Shown: positions 36,394 through 45,500 of the stretch, piece after piece
How the letters are laid out: each line of letters starts with the position of its first letter
Numbering within the stretch: position 1 is the stretch's first letter
Origin: Arenibacter palladensis
GTDB taxonomy: Bacteria; Bacteroidota; Bacteroidia; Flavobacteriales; Flavobacteriaceae
Reading direction: 5' to 3'
Length of the DNA stretch: 64,000 nucleotides
Assembly (NCBI RefSeq): GCF_900129275.1
Contig: NZ_FQUX01000002.1
Location: 499,795-563,794, forward strand
Notes under the pieces: model-generated
The model's input: the letters and a program-made list of their open reading frames with translations, nothing else
Told to the model about the DNA's origin: nothing
The model's database searches: none
Program-made: the position numbers and the translations under genes

Positions 36394-37314
36394 ATGCAAA
36401 TAAAATGGGAAGGCGTAATGCCAGCAGTTACCACAAAATTCACAAAAGAGGACACCCTGGACCTTGAAATGTTCGAAACCAATATTCAGGCACAGCTGGA
36501 AGCTGGGGTCAGTGCTATCATCCTGGGAGGTACACTTGGGGAAGCCAGTACTCTAACAGATGAAGAGAAAAAGATATTGATACAGGAGACTGTGAGAATT
36601 GTCAACGGTAAGATTCCCGTAATCATAAACATAGCTGAACAGACCACAAAGGGTGCCATTGAAGCAGCTTATAAAGCCAAAAAATATGGGGCCAGTGGAT
36701 TAATGATGCTTCCTCCCATGCGATATAAGGCCAATGATTTTGAAACGGTAACCTACTTTAAGGAGGTAGCCAAGAGTACGGATTTACCTATAATGATATA
36801 CAACAATCCTGTAGATTACGGTATAGAGGTAACCTTGGATATGTTCGAAGAATTATTGACCATGCCCAATATACAAGCGGTAAAGGAATCTACCCGCGAT
36901 ATTTCCAACATTACACGGATTAAAAATAGATTCGGCGACCGCCTCAAGGTGTTGACAGGTGTGGACACCTTAGGATTGGAAAGCATTCTTATGGGTGCTG
37001 ACGGCTGGGTTGCTGGACTGGTCTGTGCCTTTCCTGCAGAAACAGTAGCTATATACAGCCTGGCCAAAGCTGGGAGAATTCCGGAAGCACTAGCTATTTA
37101 CAGATGGTTTTTACCATTGTTGGAACTGGACATCAACCCCCAGTTGGTACAAAATATAAAATTGGCCGAAGTAGCCACAGGCATTGGAACTGAGCAAGTA
37201 AGGGCCCCTAGACTACCTTTGCAAGGTGAAGAAAGAAAAAGGGTCTTGACAATTATTGAAGAAGGGATGAAGACTAGACCAACCCTTCCCGAATATAAAC
37301 CACAATTGGTTTAA
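36394..37314 (+). CDS. DapA-family lyase, probable 1-pyrroline-4-hydroxy-2-carboxylate deaminase
   Basis: The 306-residue protein is a DHDPS/NAL-superfamily TIM barrel. It shows G-G-T-L-G-E-A-S-T-L near residue 45, Y-N-N-P with the proton-relay Tyr near 132, and A-V-K-E-S-T with the Schiff-base Lys near 162. Alone this could be many aldolases or dehydratases. The operon decides: it is followed by a semialdehyde dehydrogenase, a hydroxyproline epimerase and a FAD amino-acid oxidase. In the trans-4-hydroxyproline pathway a DapA homologue deaminates pyrroline-4-hydroxy-2-carboxylate to 2-oxoglutarate semialdehyde. That function is inferred from context with good confidence. Confidence 0.85.
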   Translation: MQIKWEGVMPAVTTKFTKEDTLDLEMFETNIQAQLEAGVSAIILGGTLGEASTLTDEEKKILIQETVRIVNGKIPVIINIAEQTTKGAIEAAYKAKKYGASGLMMLPPMRYKANDFETVTYFKEVAKSTDLPIMIYNNPVDYGIEVTLDMFEELLTMPNIQAVKESTRDISNITRIKNRFGDRLKVLTGVDTLGLESILMGADGWVAGLVCAFPAETVAIYSLAKAGRIPEALAIYRWFLPLLELDINPQLVQNIKLAEVATGIGTEQVRAPRLPLQGEERKRVLTIIEEGMKTRPTLPEYKPQLV

Positions 37315-37403
37315 CCTAATTATAACATAAATAACCTGCTAAAGTGTTACTTTAGTCAAGGAAATTCAAGCTCATTTGGGCGTATAATTATAACAAAATC
37401 ATA

Positions 37404-38987
37404 ATGATAACAGGTAAAAACTATATTGGTGTTGATACATCTGCCAAGAACAATAGAACATATACAACTTTCAATCCAAAATTAAACAAACCTACAGAAT
37501 GGGTTTTCCATGAGGCTTCCCAGGAAGAGGTAAATGCCGCGGTAGAAAAGGCAGCAATAGCATTTGAAACCTATGGCAAATTCTCAGACGCCAAAAAAGC
37601 CGAATTTTTAAAGGCCATTGCCAGTGAAATTGAAGCCTTGGGCGATGAATTGATTTCAGTTTACGTCCAGGAATCCGGATTACCGGAAGGTAGGGCAAAA
37701 GGAGAGCGAGGAAGAACTATGGGACAACTGCGGGCTTTCGCCACCTTGTTGGAAGAGGGATCTTGGGTAGAGGCCACTATAGATACCGCACAGCCAACTA
37801 GGGAACCTTTGCCAAAAGTAGACATTAGAAAAATGTTGCTTCCAATTGGTCCCATTGCCGTATTTGGCGCCAGTAATTTCCCATTGGCATTTTCTACTGC
37901 AGGGGGAGATACCGCCAGTGCTTTGGCAGCAGGATGTCCCGTAATTGTAAAAAGTCACCCATTGCATGCCGGTACGGGTGAGTTGGTAGCCTCGGCCATT
38001 ACAAAAGCAGCTAAAAAGACGGGGATGCCAGATGGTGTTTTCTCCAACTTAAACAGTAGGGATTCTGAAGTAGGTCAGTTATTGACCATGCACCCAAAAG
38101 TAAAAGGCGTAGGTTTTACCGGTAGTACCAATGGAGGAATGGCCCTTTATAGATTGGCCTCGCAAAGAAAAGAGCCAATCCCGGTTTTTGCCGAAATGGG
38201 CAGTATTAATCCGGTAGTGGTCCTACCTTCTGCCTTGGAGCAAAAAGGGTCCGAATGGGCAGCCCAATACGCAGGTTCCATTGTGTTGGGAGCGGGACAA
38301 TTTTGCACTAATCCAGGACTTATATTAGGTATCAAGGGACAGGCCTTGGATGGCTTTATAGCCAACTTGGGCAAGGAAATAGAAAAACTGGAGCCTACTT
38401 GCATGTTACATCCAAACATATACGAAGGTTACGAAAAAGGTAAAAAGGAATTGTCTTCACAACCCAAAACAGCGGAAGTGGCTGCTTATAAAGGCGAAAC
38501 TACCCCTAATTTCGGTGAACAAAAAGTATTGACCGTTGCCGCGCAAGACTTTTTGGACAATCCCGTGTTACATAAGGAGGTTTTTGGTCCGTTTTCAATT
38601 GTTGTACAATGCCAGGACAAAGACGAATTGGTTACCGTAATCCAGCATTTGGAAGGACAGTTGACAGGAACTATTCTAGGCACCGAAACCGAAATAAAAA
38701 CAAGTCCAGAGGTAGTAAATGCTTTGGTAGATAGGGTAGGGCGTATCATCTTCAATGGCGTGCCCACTGGTGTGGAAGTTTGTCCATCCATGATGCATGG
38801 TGGGCCATTTCCGTCCACTACGGACAGTAGGTTTACCTCCGTTGGTACTTCGGCCATAAGACGATGGGTAAGACCAGTGTCTTTCCAAAGTTGGCCTGAA
38901 GAATTATTACCGGATGCCCTAAAGAACAACAATCCTTTAGACATTATGCGGCTAGTGAATGGTGAGCACACGAAAAAGCAGCTCTAG
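37404..38987 (+). CDS. 2,5-dioxovalerate (2-oxoglutarate semialdehyde) dehydrogenase
   Basis: The 527-residue protein is an ALDH with the long form typical of 2-oxoglutarate-semialdehyde dehydrogenases. It has G-P-I-A-V-F-G-A-S-N-F-P-L-A-F-S, G-F-T-G-S-T, the general-base Glu in A-E-M-G-S-I-N-P and the nucleophile Cys in G-Q-F-C-T-N-P. It oxidises the semialdehyde from the preceding enzyme to 2-oxoglutarate with NAD(P). The gene lies about 90 bases after the DapA-like gene and ends four bases before the epimerase ATG. In other bacteria the same enzyme serves arabinose or glucarate pathways; here the context is hydroxyproline. Confidence 0.9.
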   Translation: MITGKNYIGVDTSAKNNRTYTTFNPKLNKPTEWVFHEASQEEVNAAVEKAAIAFETYGKFSDAKKAEFLKAIASEIEALGDELISVYVQESGLPEGRAKGERGRTMGQLRAFATLLEEGSWVEATIDTAQPTREPLPKVDIRKMLLPIGPIAVFGASNFPLAFSTAGGDTASALAAGCPVIVKSHPLHAGTGELVASAITKAAKKTGMPDGVFSNLNSRDSEVGQLLTMHPKVKGVGFTGSTNGGMALYRLASQRKEPIPVFAEMGSINPVVVLPSALEQKGSEWAAQYAGSIVLGAGQFCTNPGLILGIKGQALDGFIANLGKEIEKLEPTCMLHPNIYEGYEKGKKELSSQPKTAEVAAYKGETTPNFGEQKVLTVAAQDFLDNPVLHKEVFGPFSIVVQCQDKDELVTVIQHLEGQLTGTILGTETEIKTSPEVVNALVDRVGRIIFNGVPTGVEVCPSMMHGGPFPSTTDSRFTSVGTSAIRRWVRPVSFQSWPEELLPDALKNNNPLDIMRLVNGEHTKKQL

Positions 38988-38991
38988 CACA

Positions 38992-39999
38992 ATGGGTAGA
39001 AAAACTTTTTTTTGTGTGGATGCCCATACCTGTGGGAATCCTGTTAGGGTTGTTGCCGGGGGTGGACCTAATCTTTATGGCGTGGACATGAGCGAAAAAC
39101 GCCAGCATTTTTTAAAGGAATTCGATTGGATCCGAAAAGGATTAATGTTCGAACCTCGTGGCCATGACATGATGAGCGGAAGTATTTTTTATCCGCCTTC
39201 AGATCCAGCAAACGACTTTGGTATCCTGTTTATAGAAACCAGCGGCTGCCTCCCCATGTGCGGGCATGGTACCATTGGAGCAATAACCATAGGAATAGAG
39301 GAAGGACTACTTTCTCCCAAGGAGCCTGGAAAAATAAGAATGGAAACCCCAGCCGGCTTGGTAAATATTCAATACCAACAAACCGGCAAAAAGGTGGATT
39401 GGGTAAAATTAACGAATGTTAAATCATACCTGGCCGCATCCGAACTTACTGTAAATTGCTCAGATTTAGGGGAACTTGTGTTTGATGTCGCCTATGGAGG
39501 CAACTATTATGCTATTATTGACCCCCAAAAGAATTTTAAGGGCATTCAGGATTATTCCGCCAGCAAGTTGATACAATACAGTCAAGAAATAAGGGAGAAA
39601 ATTAATCTTAAATATCCCAACAAGTTTATCCACCCAGAGAACCCTACTATCAACAGTGTCAGCCATATAGAATGGACCGGCAACACCATATCACCGGAGG
39701 CCACGGCAAGAAATGCCGTTTTCTATGGGGATAAGGCCATAGATAGGTCTCCCTGCGGTACCGGAACTTCTGCCCGAATGGCACAATGGCATGCCAAGGG
39801 AAAGCTAAAAGTGGGGGATGAGTTTATCCATGAAAGTTTTATTGGATCCCAATTTATAGGAAAAGTAGAGGAAGAGACTACATTGGCCGGGATGAAAGCC
39901 ATCATCCCCAGTATTAAAGGATGGGCACAGGTTTATGGTTATAATAATATCATAATAGATGATGATGATCCCTATGCCCACGGTTTTCAAGTAATTTGA
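38992..39999 (+). CDS. 4-hydroxyproline 2-epimerase (proline racemase family)
   Basis: The 335-residue protein has both catalytic cysteines of true racemases and epimerases: Cys90 in M-C-G-H-G-T-I-G and Cys255 in S-P-C-G-T-G-T-S-A. Dehydratase relatives replace the first with Ser or Thr. The N-terminal D-A-H-T-C-G-N-P-V-R-V-V is also typical. It converts trans-4-hydroxy-L-proline to cis-4-hydroxy-D-proline, the first step of the pathway. The ATG at 38992 is chosen over an upstream in-frame start at 38959 that would overlap the dehydrogenase gene. Confidence 0.92.
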   Translation: MGRKTFFCVDAHTCGNPVRVVAGGGPNLYGVDMSEKRQHFLKEFDWIRKGLMFEPRGHDMMSGSIFYPPSDPANDFGILFIETSGCLPMCGHGTIGAITIGIEEGLLSPKEPGKIRMETPAGLVNIQYQQTGKKVDWVKLTNVKSYLAASELTVNCSDLGELVFDVAYGGNYYAIIDPQKNFKGIQDYSASKLIQYSQEIREKINLKYPNKFIHPENPTINSVSHIEWTGNTISPEATARNAVFYGDKAIDRSPCGTGTSARMAQWHAKGKLKVGDEFIHESFIGSQFIGKVEEETTLAGMKAIIPSIKGWAQVYGYNNIIIDDDDPYAHGFQVI

Positions 40000-40003
40000 T
40001 ATC

Positions 40004-41254
40004 ATGGAAAAAGATGTTTTGATCATAGGTGGGGGAATTGTAGGACTCTGTTCTGCCTACTATTTACAAAAAGAGGGGCATAAGGTTACCGTACTGGACA
40101 GATCGGATATTACATCCGGAGCTTCTTTTGTCAACGCTGGGTATATTACCCCAAGCCATATTATTCCTTTGGCCTCACCGGGAATGATTTCAAAAGGAAT
40201 TAAATGGATGTTCAATTCGTCCAGTCCTTTTTATATGCAACCCCGTTGGGATACTGATTTTTTTAAATGGTCATGGTATTTTCATAAATCTTCCACTAAA
40301 GAAAAAGTAGCCTTGGCCATACCTTTGATCAAGGAAATAAATATAATTAGCAGGGAACTCTTTACCTCCATAAAGAATTCAGGAGATCTAGGTGATTTTC
40401 AATTGGAACGTAAGGGCCTATTAATGTTATATAAAACCGAAAAGGAAGGCGAACACGAAATGCAAGTCGCTGAAAAAGCTTCTTTCTTAGGCTTGGAGGT
40501 TAGCTCATTGAACAAAAAAGAGCTGGACCTACTTCAACCTAACGTTACCATGGACGTTAAGGGAGCTGTCCATTATGAATGTGACGGGCATACCACTCCG
40601 ACGGAATTCATGAAAAAAATGCTGGATTATTTAAAGAGGAGCGGGGTAACTATTAAGACCAATGAAGAGGTTATCGATCTTGCCATGGAAAATGCACGAA
40701 TAAGCAAGGTAACTACCAACAAAAATGAATACTCCCCAGAAGAAGTTGTTTTGGCAGCAGGCTCTTGGAGCGATAATTTATCCAAGAAAATGAATATAAA
40801 ACTTCCTATTCAGGCAGGGAAGGGCTATCGGATAAATGTACCTAGACCCACAGGCATAACTATTCCAGCCATTTTGATGGAGGCCAAGGTAGCGGTAACA
40901 CCGATGACAGAATATACCCGTTTTGCAGGTACCATGGAATTTTCGGGAATCAACGATGTTATTAGAAAACAAAGGGTTGAAGCCATTGCAAATGCCACCT
41001 CCGAATTCTATCCGGAAATAAAAATAAGTGAAGCAGAAAAAGCGGATGCCAAAAGTGGCCTGCGCCCCGTATCGCCAGACGGACTACCCTATATTGGCAA
41101 GAGTAGCAACCTAAAAAATTTAACCGTGGCAACAGGACATGCCATGATGGGCTGGAGTCTTGGACCAGTGACCGGAAAATTGGTATCGGAAATATTATCG
41201 GAAAGAAAAACTTCTATGGATATAACCGGATTTTCCCCAAATAGACGATTCTAG
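40004..41254 (+). CDS. FAD-dependent D-amino-acid oxidoreductase, probable D-hydroxyproline dehydrogenase
   Basis: The 416-residue protein is a DadA/DAO-type flavoprotein. The FAD-binding motif is at the N-terminus (V-L-I-I-G-G-G-I-V-G-L-C-S-A-Y-Y), followed by the D-R-S ribose-binding end and G-A-S-F-V-N-A-G. The C-terminal block (S-G-L-R-P-V-S-P-D-G-L-P-Y-I-G, then G-H-A-M-M-G-W-S-L-G-P-V-T-G) closes the domain. It should oxidise cis-4-hydroxy-D-proline to pyrroline-4-hydroxy-2-carboxylate. It starts four bases after the epimerase stop and is the last gene of the four-gene operon. The precise substrate is inferred from context. Confidence 0.88.
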   Translation: MEKDVLIIGGGIVGLCSAYYLQKEGHKVTVLDRSDITSGASFVNAGYITPSHIIPLASPGMISKGIKWMFNSSSPFYMQPRWDTDFFKWSWYFHKSSTKEKVALAIPLIKEINIISRELFTSIKNSGDLGDFQLERKGLLMLYKTEKEGEHEMQVAEKASFLGLEVSSLNKKELDLLQPNVTMDVKGAVHYECDGHTTPTEFMKKMLDYLKRSGVTIKTNEEVIDLAMENARISKVTTNKNEYSPEEVVLAAGSWSDNLSKKMNIKLPIQAGKGYRINVPRPTGITIPAILMEAKVAVTPMTEYTRFAGTMEFSGINDVIRKQRVEAIANATSEFYPEIKISEAEKADAKSGLRPVSPDGLPYIGKSSNLKNLTVATGHAMMGWSLGPVTGKLVSEILSERKTSMDITGFSPNRRF

Positions 41255-41271
41255 ATCTTAGAACAAAAACA

Positions 41272-41325
41272 AAATTCCAAATCATGAAATCGGATATACA
41301 TATTCTTTTTCATGATTTGGAATTT
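41272..41325. terminator. bidirectional terminator, hydroxyproline operon / efflux operon
   Basis: An 18-bp perfect inverted repeat (41272-41289 with 41308-41325, core TTCCAAATCATG) closes an 18-base loop between convergent operons. T-rich flanks occur on both strands. Confidence 0.8.
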
Positions 41326-41368
41326 AATGTTTTGGACTGCTATCAGCGCTGACAAACATTAAAATTAT

Positions 41369-42538
41369 TTAATGGTCGCTTCCTCCAGTCTCACCCAGCA
41401 AATTAAATCCTCCTTTAACAATAACCTGATCGCTATCCTTTAAGTCGCCCATTTCGGTAATGGCGGTATATCCATTATAACTATCCCCAACGCCAACCGC
41501 TTTGGTTTCAAAAACATACCCTTCATTCCCTTCGGAGATCAAGGATAAAACGTATTGATTATTATCCTGAATTACAATGCTCTCGTTGGGCAAAGCATTA
41601 ATACTTTTGTTAGAGGTGATAATAGCCGCTTCCACAAACATACCAACGGCAAAATTGTGGTTTTCATCATCGTGCAAATGCCCGTGGACCTTTACCGTTC
41701 TACTATCCGCATCAATAGAGGTTCCCACTAAATATACCTCGGCTTCATAAAATTCCGTTGAAGCCTCCGAAATCTTAAAACGTATCTTTTGATCTTTTTT
41801 GATATTCATGATATCCTTCTCAAAGACGGATAATTCCAAATGAATATGATCTGTGTTTACAATTTCCATAATATCATCGGCAGGGGAAACATACATTCCT
41901 TTACTAACATTCACTTTGGTTATACTGCCATCTATTGGGGCAAAAATGGTTGCCTCCGACACCAAAATGCCCTTTTCAACATTTTCGGGGGAGATGTTCA
42001 ACATTTTTAGTTTCTCTCGGAACCCGTTGTATCTTGCGAGATTCCGTTTGTATTCGCTCTCTGCCTTTAGAAAATTCTTTTGCGAAGTTATCTGCTCGGC
42101 CACCAGACTTTTTTGGCGTTCAAATTCGGATTTAAGATAACTAAGCTGTTCAAAGCTTTCCTGATACTCCTGTTGCATTTGCACAAATTCGGGATTTTCC
42201 AGCGTAAGTAAGGGCTGTCCTTTTTTTACTTTATTACCTATCAAAAGGGGAGTCCTCTTTATATAACCGCCAATAAAGGCACTTACTATTGCTTTGTTTT
42301 GCGGAGGAACGTCTATAGTCCCCGTAACCTCTACCTCCACTGGAAAGTTTTGTAGACTAAAATGTCCCAACTCCATGCTCTCCCCATCAAACTGGGCTTT
42401 GGAAATGGTTATCCTATTTGCATTTGGTTCATTGTCCGCACTATTGCTGGTACCGACGTTTTTTTCGATTGAATCCCCACAAGCCGATAAATTCAGGAAG
42501 AGGATTGTTACAGGAAGTATATATAGTAATCGTGACAT
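41369..42538 (-). CDS. RND efflux periplasmic adaptor (membrane fusion protein)
   Basis: The 389-residue lipoprotein (L-S-A-C-G-D lipobox at about residue 20) belongs to the HlyD/CzcB-type adaptor family. It shows the split biotinyl-lipoyl motif (A-F-I-G-G-Y-I-K-R-T-P-L-L-I-G-N-K-V-K-K-G-Q-P-L and later A-T-I-F-A-P-I-D-G-S-I-T-K-V), a coiled-coil hairpin between them, and beta-barrel domains after. It bridges the inner-membrane RND pump and the outer-membrane channel. The gene starts within 12 bases of the end of the fused pump gene, so they share a transcript. No Met-rich copper site is seen. Confidence 0.9.
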   Translation of the reverse strand: MSRLLYILPVTILFLNLSACGDSIEKNVGTSNSADNEPNANRITISKAQFDGESMELGHFSLQNFPVEVEVTGTIDVPPQNKAIVSAFIGGYIKRTPLLIGNKVKKGQPLLTLENPEFVQMQQEYQESFEQLSYLKSEFERQKSLVAEQITSQKNFLKAESEYKRNLARYNGFREKLKMLNISPENVEKGILVSEATIFAPIDGSITKVNVSKGMYVSPADDIMEIVNTDHIHLELSVFEKDIMNIKKDQKIRFKISEASTEFYEAEVYLVGTSIDADSRTVKVHGHLHDDENHNFAVGMFVEAAIITSNKSINALPNESIVIQDNNQYVLSLISEGNEGYVFETKAVGVGDSYNGYTAITEMGDLKDSDQVIVKGGFNLLGETGGSDH

Positions 42539-42549
42539 AGTATTTTTTT

Positions 42550-45500
42550 TTATAAGTTTAAATAATTGATGGCAATGACCGTTTGATTGTAGGCATTTAG
42601 ATTCTCCAAATAACTGAGGGTAATATTATAGCCATTTTCCATACTTTGGATATACTGAAAAAAGTCTATTTCCCCGCCTTGATAACTTAGTGTCGCCGTT
42701 TTTATAATTTCATCAGCAAGTCCTTGACCTTCCGTTTCGTAATAGGAAAGCACTTCTTGATACTTTTTCAATTGCCCCAACAGTGCCAGGTATTTGGCCC
42801 TTAACTGAACTGTGTAATCCTCTGCTTCTGCCCGGGATACATCCTTGGCTATTTTAGCCGCCTTAATTTTGGAGGCATTACCACTAAAAAATAACGGAAT
42901 CTTAATCCCTACTTGAAAACCATAAAGGTTCTCTCCCAAAGTGGAATTGGTTCCCTGGAAATAATTGAAGTTCAGATCCGGTAATAAATGCTGCTGTTCC
43001 AGAGAACTTTTGGCATCGAACATTTTTGTTCTATTTTCAAAAAATGACATCCCGGCGTTATTTTCAATATTTACATCCCATATCTGAAGCTTTTCCATAG
43101 GCATCGTCTTAACGATGAGGGTTGAATCTGGTTGCACCGTTTTAATTAGTTCTTGATATGCCAAGTGGGCATCTTCAACCGCTTTTGTGTAAATCGTCTG
43201 TAGTTCCCTTTGTTTGGCCTGAGCTGTTATTTTTTCCAAATAATTACTTTCTCCAAGTTCAAACCTGCGTTGGGCGGAATAGGAAAATCGTTCATACAAA
43301 TCGTTTAGTTCGCTATAGGTCTTTTCCTTCTGCCTAGCGTATTGCAATGCGTGATAATTGGAAGCCAGTTCCTGCTCCAGGATTCGTTTTTTGCGCTCAT
43401 AACTACTTCTTTCCATAAAATAACTGGCCTTGCTAACACCTTTTTCCGCAAAATAAACGGTTGGAAACAGGAAGTTCTGTTGTACACCAAATACTTCCAA
43501 AGGCTTATTGTTAAAGGCTATGTTATTCTGATCGTAATGATAGTATAGATCTGTCTTATCAAAACTGAAGGCACTGCCTATAAGCGCTTTGGATTCATCC
43601 ACCTTAAGTTTGGATGCCCTTAGACCAGAATTGTTACTTAAGGCCAAGTCCTGTATTTCATCAAAATTGAGTCCTTCATCCTGTGCCCGAACACCACTAA
43701 CGCCAACAAAGAATAGGATTATCAAACTCAGGATCTTTGCATTGATCTTGGATTTTAGGGGCTCATTTTTATCTTTCAAGTGAAAAATAGAGTAGAGTAT
43801 GGGCAATACCACCAATGTTAATATAGTAGCGGTTATAAGCCCGCCGATTACCACTGTGGCGAGAGGCCTCTGTACCTCTGCGCCAACATTTGTGGAAATA
43901 GCCATGGGAAGGAATCCCAGCGCTGCAGCGGATGCGGTTAGCAAAACCGCTCTTAGCCTATCTTTTGCCCCCTGAATAATAAGTTCGTCCGAATCTTCCA
44001 TACCTGCATGTTTTAATTCCTTAAAATGTTCAATCAATACAATTCCATTCAGAACCGCAATCCCAAAAAGAGCTATAAAACCAACTCCGGCAGAGATACT
44101 GAACGGCATGTCCCTAACAAATAAAAGAAGTATGCCGCCAACAGCTGCCAGGGGAATGGCCGAGTAGATAATTAAAGCCTCCCTGATGGAATTAAAGGCA
44201 AAATAGAGCAATATCAGAATAAGGACCAAAGCCACTGGCACTGCAATTTTCAGTCGGTCTTTGGCACTTTGCAAATTTTCGAACTGCCCCCCATAAGTGA
44301 TGGTGTAGCCCGTAGGTAGTTTTATATTTGTTTCGATCAGCTTTTGAACGTCATCCACTACCGATTGAAGGTCCCTGTTCCGCACATTGATACCTACAAC
44401 GATCCTACGTTTTGTATCATCCCTAGATATTTTGGCCGCTCCCGTGGTATAGGAGATTTGAGCCAACTCTCCCAAGGGAATCTTACCGGCATTAGGGGTG
44501 TCCACATACAAATTCCTTAAATTGGAAATATCCTGTCTACTTTTCAGATCCAACCTCAGGGTTAGGTCAAATCGCTTTTCCCCTTCAAAGACGCTCCCCA
44601 AATTGGTACCGGCAAACCCCATAGAGATAAGGCTGTTTAAATCGGCAATATTAAGACCATATCTAGCAATCTTAGCCCTGTCGAATTTTACGTTCATTTG
44701 CGGAAGTCCTGCAATTTTCTCCACCGTTATGTCTGCTGCACCCTCTACATTCTGAATTAGGTTTCTTATTTCATTTCCTTTTTTATTTAGGATTTCCAGG
44801 TCCTCACCAAAAACTTTAATGGCAATATCCGCGCGGACTCCAGTGATAAGCTCGTTAAACCGCATTTCAATAGGCTGGGTAAATTCTACCTCCATCCCCG
44901 GAATCACTCCCAACGCTTCCTTGAATTTGTCAGCAAGTTCATCCTTGCTTTCTGCAGATACCCATTCCTTTTTGGATTTCAAGATGATGATAACATCACT
45001 CTCCTCCATAGACATAGGGTCTGTAGGTACTTCTGCCGCACCTATTCTAGTGACCACTTGTTTCACCTCTGGAAAATTATCAAGTAGAATCTGTTCTATC
45101 TTGGTGGTAATTTCAACAGTTTCGCTCAAAGAGGTCCCTGTTTTCAAAACGGGTTGTATTACAAAGTCCCCTTCGTCCAAGGTAGGCACAAATTCTCCAC
45201 CCATTGTGGTAAATAAGTATATAGAACCTCCCAATAGCAAAAATGAAATAGCCAACACTAACTTTTTCTTAGCGAGTGCCCAACGAATAATGGGGTCATA
45301 AGATCTATTTAAAAAATCCATCAGACGTATCGAAATGTTTTTTGGGGACTTGGTAGATGGTTTTATAAAAATGGAGGCGGCCACCGGAACATATGTAAAA
45401 CATAAAATCATGGCACCTATTAAGGCAAAACTAAAGGTGAGCGCCATGGGTTTAAACATTTTCCCCTCAACACCACTTAAGGAAAGTATAGGAATGAATA

